DNA from: Limnoperna fortunei
Lineage: Eukaryota > Mollusca > Bivalvia > Mytilida > Modiolidae
Assembly: GCA_944474755.1 (NCBI GenBank)
Contig: OX104115.1
Coordinates: 34,297,080-34,361,079 of the forward strand
DNA length: 64,000 nt
Direction of reading: 5' to 3'
Below, one piece after another: positions 56,473-64,000 of this stretch; the first letter of the stretch is position 1; each line of letters opens with the position of its first letter. The translations under genes were made by a program, and so were the position numbers. The notes beneath the pieces were generated by a model that did no database searches, had not been told where the DNA came from, and was given only the letters and a program-made list of their open reading frames with translations.

Positions 56473-57555
56473 ATGAATGCTGCAAATAACGTGAATCCAA
56501 TAGCTCAGAATTTTGGCTCGCCAATATTCACTGGTGGAAATTACCCATCTTTACAAAACGTCCCAAGTCAAAATTATAGTCAACAGTCGCCAATTCAAAG
56601 TTTCTACAACGTACCATATACCCCACAAGGCCCTGCACCTCAACCTCAACAAATTTTCCATTCAACTATGACTCAACCAATAGATGCGGCAAAAATAGAC
56701 AACCTGACCACGAAAATAGAACAGATGTTCAGTAAACTGTCATTATTAGACACTCTTTCTGAAAAAATAAATAAATTCCAGTCGACTATGAACACCCTAG
56801 TAACAAATGTTAATGATGTGACCAAACGGGTAGCCGACGTCGAAAAGAGTATTAGTTTTATAAGCGAACAATATGAAAATAACGCCAAAGAAAATAAAAC
56901 TATTCAATCAGAAATTATAGATATCAAGGTTAATAACGATGAAATGTATGGAAGTGTCTCTCGCCTAACAAAAGATCTAGACGAGTTACGCGAACGACAC
57001 ATTGACTTACAAATACGTTCGATGAGAGAAAATCTAGTTTTTGCTGGGATACCTGAAAGTAACGAGAATGAACAGAGCGAAGAAACGGGAATAATTATAA
57101 AAGACTTTATGAAAAATAACCTAAAAATAGAGCAACCGATAGATTTTGTTAGAGCTCATCGCTTCGGCAAAAAAGATAAAAAACCGAGACCGATAGTGTG
57201 TCGATTCAAGTCATATAACGACAGGGAAGCAGTACGTAAAAAAGCGTCAAACTTGAAAGGGACAATTTTTAGCATAAACGAGCAATTTCCCAAGGAAATA
57301 ATTGATAGAAGACGTGAATTTTGGCCTTATTACAAAGAAGCTAAAAATCAAGGAAAAAGGGCGTATTTCAGAAGAGACAAACTTTTTATTGACGGAAAAC
57401 TATTCGTAACAAGGGTACAAAACCAAGATGTCAATGAAAATAAAACCGAGCGCCTCAGTAGAAACACAATATATGAAAAACAAGGCGCGCGACCGAAACA
57501 ACACCCCCGCAAGAGCCCCCTAAACGACGATGACGAAAGTGCTATGTTTTATTAG
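56473..57555 (+). CDS. LINE ORF1 protein (coiled coil, RRM-like)
   Basis: 360-residue RNA-binding chaperone of the L1 ORF1 type that would coat element RNA. A Pro/Gln/Asn-rich N-terminus (1-70) leads into a coiled coil (about 75-190, many heptad Leu/Ile). An RRM-like domain opens with SMRENLVFAGIPE and contains AHRFGKKDKKPRPIVCRF. A C-terminal domain has SINEQFPKEIIDRRREFWPY. The frame is intact. Its stop is a TAG directly followed by further open sequence in the same frame that reaches the endonuclease. Confidence 0.85.
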   Translation: MNAANNVNPIAQNFGSPIFTGGNYPSLQNVPSQNYSQQSPIQSFYNVPYTPQGPAPQPQQIFHSTMTQPIDAAKIDNLTTKIEQMFSKLSLLDTLSEKINKFQSTMNTLVTNVNDVTKRVADVEKSISFISEQYENNAKENKTIQSEIIDIKVNNDEMYGSVSRLTKDLDELRERHIDLQIRSMRENLVFAGIPESNENEQSEETGIIIKDFMKNNLKIEQPIDFVRAHRFGKKDKKPRPIVCRFKSYNDREAVRKKASNLKGTIFSINEQFPKEIIDRRREFWPYYKEAKNQGKRAYFRRDKLFIDGKLFVTRVQNQDVNENKTERLSRNTIYEKQGARPKQHPRKSPLNDDDESAMFY

Positions 57556-60500
57556 GAACACCACGGAGGATTACATAATTGTAGTAAATCTGATTACTCA
57601 GATGGAACAGACTACCTTGACAATAGCCGGGATCAAATCATCCCGGACAAAAGACATACTCTGCAAGTTCTATCATTAAATGTGTGCGGTGTCAAAAATA
57701 GACTGAACTATCCTGAATTTAAATCATTGTTAACAGACTTCGACATAGTGTGCTTAACCGAGACAAAATTGGATGACTTCGATACTATTAATACCAATGA
57801 GTTTATATTTAAATATAAGAATAGAAAGAACTTTATAAATAAATCTGGCGGTATAGCCTTAGGGTTTAAGCCGTATCTCAATGATTATATAAAAGAAATA
57901 CATAGTGATTGTGAATATGTTCTTTTGTTTAGTGTAGATAAACAGGTGTTGAATTCTCCTCAAGATATTATATTTGGTATCGTATATGGACCCCTTGAAG
58001 ATAGTTCTTATGCATCTATGGATGCCTTTTTTTATATTGAAATTGAACTACAAAAAGTGTGTAGAAAATCTGAATTTGTGTGTTTATTAGGTGATATGAA
58101 TGCAAGAATTGGAAATTTAAATGATTTCATTGAACAAAACATATAAACGATGACTTTTTTACCGAAAACATTATAGATATAAATGAGTTTAATGATGTTA
58201 AAAATTTAGAAGAATTAAACGTTCCGCTATATAGACACAGCCCAGACCTAACTATTAACGGTCTTGGAAAAAAATTTATTGATTTTTGTAGAAATAATAA
58301 TTTCTATATTTTTAATGGCAGAGTTGGAAAGGACCGTCAAGGAAAACCAACTACCAAAAATAATACTGTTATCGATTATGTCATTAGTACTACAAATGTA
58401 TTTCCTTTTGTAAAGGATTTTGAAATTTTGGATTTCAGTTCATTAATGTCTGATGTTGATACCCCTTTATCAATCAAATTTTTATCACCCTTCTCAATAA
58501 AACAACCCCTAAATACTTTACTTAAGCCGAAGATAAGAAAATAGAAACCAGAGGCTAGAAATGTTTTTGAAAACAATTTGTGCTTAGATAGAATTGATAC
58601 TTTATATACCAACTTATTACTTTCGTCCGTAAATATTGATCAAGTTAATAATACTGATGTTAACAATTATATACAAGAAATTGTAACTATTCTGTTAAAA
58701 TCTGCTGAAGATACACTTGGTCTTTCAGAACAAACAACAATTAAAGGTTTAAATGAAAATAAGGACCATAGAAAACTATGGTTTAATCATGAATGTAAAC
58801 TCGCTAGAAAAAATTTTAGAAGAGCACAAAGATTATATAAAAAATATGGTTCTAATTTATTCGAAACTAGACTTAGACTGGCTGAATCAAATTATAAGAA
58901 AGTAATGGACAATAATATAACCAGGTTTAACAGAGAAATGCAAGAACAAATGAGAAACATGAGACTTAAAAGACCATTAGATTTTTGGAGAATTTTCCGT
59001 CAACGAAAAAGAGAAAATACTACTATTTCTATGGATACATTATTTAATTTCTTCAAAGATATTAATAAAAACCATTATGAAATTTGCAATGATTTTAATA
59101 TTCTGAATGAAATTAACAGAGAAGAAGATGATTCAATTGACATTTTGAATGTTACAATAACAAAAGAAGAAATATGTAAGGCTATAAGGTATGCAAAAAA
59201 TAATAAAGCGCCCGGGGATGATAATATTATAAATGAGTATATAAGCGCAGCATTTAATCGTATGAGTGACATATTTGTTCTGATATTTAATTTAATTTTT
59301 GATACTGGAATTGTACCCGAAGCATGGTTAACTGGTATAGTAGTTCCTATTTATAAACAAAGAGGGGATAAACTAGAGCCAAAAAATTATAGACCAATAA
59401 CGTTGCTTTCTTGTATAGGAAAAATTTTCACCTCAATTCTGAATAATAGATTAAATAGTTTTCTAGATGATTCTTTCTTACTTCATCAAAACCAAGCTGG
59501 TTTTAGAAATGGCTTTTCTACTAATGATCACATTTTTTCGCTATACTCATTAATAGAACTTCTTAATTTACGAAAAAAGAAACTCCATTGTGCTTTTATT
59601 GATTTCGAAAAAGCTTTCGACTTTGTACATAGAAATTCACTGTTTTACAAACTACTTGGATATAAAATAAAAGGAAAGTTTTTACGTATTATACAGAACA
59701 TGTATGAAGATGTTAAATCATATATTAGACATAATAATGAGTCTTCTGGTCTTTTTAAGTGTGAAATGGGAGTAAGACAGGGAGAAAATCTTTCACCGTT
59801 ACTATTTTCATTATACCTTAATGATTTACAAGCATACCTAGAGGAATTGAACATAAAAGGAATCAAGTCTGTCAGTCAAGATGTGGAAGCTGAACTTAAC
59901 ATTTTTATAAAAATTTTACGCTTTTTGTATGCCGACGATACAATATTATTAGCGGAATCAAGTGAAGACCTACAATTAATGCTTGATCATTTTGCATATT
60001 ATTGTGATAACTGGAAGCTTAAGAAAAAACCAAAATTCTTATTTTTTCAAAGGGTAGACATTCTAGAAACCTTAAGTTTTACTTATATGGTAAAGAGATT
60101 GAAATTGTCAAAAGTTATAAATATTTAGGTGTATATTTTGCTAGAAGTGGTTCTTTTTTAACCACACGTAAATATCTTAAAGAACAAGCTACTAAAGCTA
60201 TGTATGGATTGTTACAAAATTGTAGAAGAAATAATTTATCTATAGATTGCCAACTAGACATGTTTGATAGAATGATTTTACCTATATTATTATATGGGTC
60301 AGAAATCTGGGGCTTTGAAAATATTGATATTCTAGAAACAGTTCATCTGCGTTTTTGTAAGACTATTCTCAAGCTGAAAAATACAACACCAAACAGTATA
60401 ATCTATGGAGAATTAGGCAGATTTCCAATAGCGCTCTCAGTTAAAATACGAATGGTAAAATTTTGGTGTAGACTTATGAATGACAATAAAAACAAAGTTT

Positions 60501-61104
60501 CTTCAATTCTATGTAAGTTAGTAAATATTCATTTTAACAACTATGGTCATGAAAGCAAGTGGGTATTATTTGTTAAAAACATTTTGGATAATTGTGGCTT
60601 ATCGAATTTATGGAGAGATCCAAATCAATATCCAACAGAATGGATAGAAAAATGTGTTGAGTTAATTTAAAAGACCAATTTGTACAAGAGTGGTCTTCAG
60701 ACATTTTTAATTCGTCAAAAACAGCTTGCTGTAGGATATTTAAAACTAAATTTGAGTTCGAAAAATACCTTTCACATTTACCTTCAAATTTAATGTTTAG
60801 TTTATGCAAATTAAGATGTTGCTCTCATAAGCTACCAATTGAAGTAGGCCGATGGAAAAACGTGCCAAGACCAGAACGAACTTGTAATTTATGTAGCTCA
60901 GGTGAAATTGGAGATGAATATCATTATATTATGTCATGTAACTCTTTTAGTAAAGAACGAAATCAGTATTTGCCAAAATATTGTCATATAAGACCAAATG
61001 TTATGAAATTTAATTCACTATTCTCGTCAATGGACATTACAGTTCTCATGAAATTAGCCAAATTTACACAAATTGTCATGTCAAAGGTTGTCCCTCCTGG
61101 TTAG
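57556..61104 (+). pseudogene. LINE ORF2 (endonuclease, reverse transcriptase), frameshifted
   Basis: The endonuclease begins with LQVLSLNVCGVKNRL, has CLTETKLDDF and GDMNAR, and is cut by a frameshift near 58,140. A second piece contains the endonuclease end (NNTVIDYVIS) and an in-frame stop near 58,541. The RT (58,578-60,128) shows KAPGDDNI, YRPITLLSCIGKIF, AFIDFEKAFD, GVRQGENLSPLLFSLY and the catalytic FLYADDTILL. A frameshift in an A-rich run near 60,030-60,050 precedes the thumb region (YLGVYF, LPILLYGSEIWG). Another near 60,668 precedes the C-terminal CNLC...H...C segment (60,890-60,950). Intact proteins nick DNA and copy RNA in place. Confidence 0.9.
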
Positions 61105-61199
61105 CTGAGTAAAAGAATATTGTAACTTGATTTGTATCACACATGCATTGTTTGTTATGAATTTATTTGTAAATTCTCTGTAACAAAATGTTTATGAGA

Positions 61200-61205
61200 A
61201 ATAAA
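61200..61205 (+). terminator. poly(A) signal AATAAA (LINE)
   Basis: Hexamer about 96 bases after the ORF2 stop. Confidence 0.5.
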
Positions 61206-61329
61206 GTATTCGTATGAATAAAATGTTCCGAATAACAATAAAATGTTAATAAGATATTTCTACGTGTATTTTAGCTCTTCAAATAAAAGGTCGAAATTAA
61301 GTAAAACTAATTAATACCAAAACATAATA

Positions 61330-61905
61330 ATGAGTTTTAGGTTCTTTTGTTGGCCGAATTTTACTGCCTTAATGGCTATTATAATTTTGTGATTTGTCGG
61401 ATTAACCAAAAAATGACCGAGGTTATTCGCAAGTTCTTCTGGCTAATAAACAATCGTCGGGATTTTTCACTTCACTGTTAAATGTTGATGTTTGTGCAAT
61501 TTGAAGAGTTTTGTTCAGATTATTTAAAGTGTATGATTGTTAGCTAGCTGCGAAAACGTAGCTGTAGGGGGTCCATACTACAAGCAGACATATGGTCACA
61601 CACTCTAATTTCGTCCATACTCGAATTTCGGCGATTTTCCTTCATTCAGCAATGTAAACAATGAACCCAAGGCTAAATTACTTTGAAAATATCGTGCATT
61701 TATTGCTCTAACCAAAGACTTCTAAATAATACGATATAGTGCATTTCAACGAAATCAATGTCCGTTAGACCGACACACTTTCATCGCCGAAATTCGAGTG
61801 TGCTAGTATATGCTATATTTCTAAGAAAATGAGTAATATTTGATTTTTTGTTTTTGTTTTTGTTTTTTGTTGTTCTTTTTCATTTGGGGGAAGTGGCTTT
61901 AATAT
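61330..61905. repeat. diverged duplication, copy 1
   Basis: Shares with 62,605-63,030 the blocks TATAATTTTGTGATTTNTCGGAT, GTTATTCGCNAGTTCTTCT, ATTGTTAGCTAGC, GGTCCATACTACAAGCAGAC and, at 61,810-61,905, TATGCTATATTTCTA with a T-rich run and TCATTTGGGGGAAG. A 200-base insertion separates the blocks in this copy. Confidence 0.75.
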
Positions 61906-61945
61906 TAGATATACAGAATATAAGGCAAATGGTTTTTGGTAGCAT

Positions 61946-62012
61946 GGCTTTCTCACGGTACATCTCAGGTGAGCCGGTTAGGGAGAACCTGAGATATCAC
62001 TGTGAGAAAGCC
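61946..62012. repeat. palindrome with 10-11-bp arm blocks
   Basis: GGCTTTCTCAC and CTCAGGT pair with ACCTGAG and GTGAGAAAGCC around a 16-base centre. Confidence 0.75.
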
Positions 62013-62051
62013 GCCCCGCCCGCCCGCCCGGTTTGAAATTAGCACTCGCCC

Positions 62052-62068
62052 ACTCGCCATTGGCGAGT
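62052..62068. repeat. short palindrome ACTCGCC/GGCGAGT
   Basis: Perfect 7-base arms around ATT. The same CTCGCC/GGCGAG words recur several times between 62,043 and 62,160. Confidence 0.6.
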
Positions 62069-62604
62069 AGATTTGATTGTGGGCCACTAAAATTCCCTTT
62101 TCTGTCGCCCACTTGGCGAGTGGTTGAATGTGGACAATCTTTAATCCTTTTCTCCTTCGCCCACGATGTCAATCTTTATAAGTCCGGAATGTGGCATAAT
62201 GAATGGACGTTTTTTCATTGATCATGTGTAAGGTTACAAGTCATTTTAAGCCTTTATGTAATAGTTTGTGAATGAGAATCTTTTATTTTACTATTAATTA
62301 TAATTTGAGGTGTCAAATTTTGTGTTTTAATATTTTGCTCTTTGTCTTTGATAACCGTATTAACTATTATTTCAAATTTATATGCCAACGTTTCTGACCG
62401 ATTGCCCAATGGAGTGTCAGTTTCACTTTTTTTTGTTTTCGATATTTTGTATTTTATATCGTTATCATTTCTAGTAACTGTTTGGTGCTGTGTTATTTTT
62501 AATTTTCAGTACTTTGCACTGGCCAGGGGAGATACGAGTTACACATCATTTATTTAGAAACTCCAATTTTAATTTAAATGCATTGATATACAGTATGTAT
62601 ATGA

Positions 62605-63030
62605 GTTGTAGTTTCGTGTGTAGGCTAAATTATACTGCCACAATGATTCTATTATAATTTTGTGATTTTTCGGATCAACCAAACAAATTACGAGGTTATT
62701 CGCGAGTTCTTCTGAGTAATGAACAATAATCGGGATTTTTCACTTTACTGTTGAATTTGATGTTTCTGCAATTTGAAAAGTTTTGTTCAGATTATTTTAA
62801 GTGGATGATTGTTAGCTAGCCGCGAAAACGTAGCTCTGGTGGTCGAGAACGGAGGGCAAATATTGCATGTCATTTTTGAAATCGTTAAAACAAAAGGGCG
62901 CTGTAAGGGGTCCATACTACAAGCAGACGTATGCTATATTTCTAGGAAAACGTGAAATATTTGAATTTTTTGTTTTTTTGTTTTTTTTTGTGTGCGTTCA
63001 TTTTCATTTGGGGGAAGGGGTTTATTAGAT
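62605..63030. repeat. diverged duplication, copy 2
   Basis: Second copy of the blocks listed for 61,330-61,905, in the same orientation, about 1.1-1.3 kb downstream. No coding potential. Confidence 0.75.
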
Positions 63031-63033
63031 CGC

Positions 63034-63238
63034 GTTTTATTTTATCTTGCTTTGTTTATTTATGAACATTCTGTTAGTTACTGTGACGTAATCATTTTTA
63101 GATTCCTACGCCTTTAGTCACGCATGCCCGGTAATGAACTGCTTTATATTTTTTGTATCAAGGCTAGTATGCTGAGACGTCACAAGCATTATCAGTTGGA
63201 ACACATCAAAGGAAAATAACACAAATTACCGATAATGT
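63034..63238. repeat. 200-bp tandem duplication, copy 1
   Basis: From GTTTTATTTTATC to the next occurrence at 63,239. It includes GCCCGGTAATGAACTGC and CACATCAAAGGAAAATAACAC. Confidence 0.85.
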
Positions 63239-63434
63239 GTTTTATTTTATCTTTGTTGATTTTTGAAAATTTTGTTTACTGTGACGCAATCAGTTTTAGA
63301 TTCCTCCGCCATTATTCACGAATGCCCGGTAATGAACTGCCTGATATATTTTGTATCACGGCTAGGATGCTGAGACAAGCATTATCAATCGGAACACATC
63401 AAAGGAAAATAACACAAATTACCGATAAATACCA
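63239..63434. repeat. 200-bp tandem duplication, copy 2
   Basis: Roughly 85-90 percent similar by eye to the preceding 205 bases, with small indels. Confidence 0.85.
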
Positions 63435-64000
63435 TCTAACCTTGTAGGTTATGTTATAGAAAATATCATGTGGATGTTTACATATTGCTTGGTCTCATAA
63501 GAGTACAAATATTTCACATAAGAATACCAACATTCTGTTGAAAAACATGTCTCCAAATATGACAAATATGTTGTAAATCAGAAAATCTAACATTGGTCAA
63601 ATATGGATTAAAATACTTGTAAGTTATCATACATGCAAATTTTCGATATAAAGTACTATATGTATATCATAAATACGTGGTTCTAACTATGTAGGCTATG
63701 TTATACTGTTATCAAACCCCATAGGCTATATTACACTATTATCTTACCCTGACAAATGTCTTAATAGCGCCATATACTATCTGGCGCCATATCATATGTT
63801 AAAAGTTCTATCTAGTAGATAAAATATATTCCCTGCTCGCAAGCCGCCCCCCCCCCCCCCCACCCGACGCTCGCCATTTTAATACCCAGATTTTCACTCC
63901 GTGACATCCGGCCAAAAATTGCTGAAAGTGGCCTTTAAACACAATATCTATTTTTTGCAATGACAATGACGAAAATCTTTCCTTACTCTCATCTATAAGA
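63435..64000. other. AT-rich end of window with poly-C run
   Basis: No gene. TAGGNTATGTTATA recurs three times between 63,446 and 63,740. A 15-base C run lies at 63,847-63,861. Confidence 0.4.
63911..63945 (+). mobile_element. SINE tail fragment
   Basis: AATTGCTGAAAGTGGCCTTTAAACAC matches the tail of the SINEs at 23,866 and 36,721. The upstream body is absent or unrecognisable. Confidence 0.5.

Larger units (their letters stand above)
56473..61225 (+). mobile_element. non-LTR retrotransposon (LINE) with ORF1, APE endonuclease and RT
   Basis: Contains an ORF1 with coiled coil and RRM-like region and an ORF2 with endonuclease, RT and a C-terminal Cys/His segment, followed by a short 3' end with AATAAA at 61,200. 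No poly(A) tail or target duplication was identified. ORF2 is broken. The clade (L1/Tx1-like or another APE-type lineage) is not decided here. Confidence 0.85.

Overview
This looks like AT-rich nuclear DNA from an invertebrate animal, most likely a bivalve mollusc. The evidence is a single-LRRCT Toll-like receptor gene, an intron-rich C-type lectin gene, tRNA-derived SINEs with a mollusc-style body, a Penelope-like element with its GIY-YIG domain upstream of the RT, an APE-type LINE, many small foldback elements, and a complete Polinton/Maverick. Genus-level identity cannot be fixed by reading alone.

Layout. 1-4.1 kb: a minus-strand Toll-like receptor whose coding region is one exon, preceded by a spliced 5' leader and a TATA box. 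4.1-13 kb: mostly non-coding. 13.1-17.5 kb (perhaps to 18.1 kb): a plus-strand C-type lectin gene of at least six small exons, joined here by splice phase and domain logic; one unassigned minus-strand terminal exon lies inside it. 19.1-22.9 kb: a decayed Penelope-like element with a partial tandem copy. 23.75-30.58 kb: a nearly identical 3.4-kb direct tandem duplication carrying a SINE. 30.6-37.7 kb: microsatellite, SINEs, foldback elements and the first coding exon of an unrecognised minus-strand gene.

37,772-53,173: a 15.4-kb Polinton, bounded by about 228-bp terminal inverted repeats and a perfect 6-bp target duplication (GTCTAC). The plus strand carries a tandem PC4-like protein, a CARD-fold protein, a TBP-like protein, integrase with chromodomain, two related small basic proteins, a penton-like protein, a small basic protein, the major capsid protein, an adenain-like protease, a small membrane protein, the packaging ATPase and a 49-aa basic protein. 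Convergent on the minus strand is a protein-primed DNA polymerase B, read here as three exons with a zinc-finger first exon. Integrase, capsid and polymerase each have one in-frame stop, so this copy is probably defective although otherwise well preserved.

The most interesting signal is regulatory. The octamer YATAAGAG, or a one-base variant, lies shortly upstream of nine start codons in the plus-strand block, and four times it contains the stop codon of the preceding gene. The polymerase gene instead has an ordinary TATAAAAA box. Together with element-encoded TBP-like and PC4-like proteins, this suggests that the Polinton carries its own promoter-recognition system that separates replication genes from virion genes. 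The CARD protein suggests interaction with host innate immune or death signalling.

53.2-64 kb: AT-rich DNA with (AT)n and (TTTA)n tracts, a 145-bp hairpin, a SINE, a broken LINE (ORF1 intact, ORF2 frameshifted), diverged duplications and a poly-C run.
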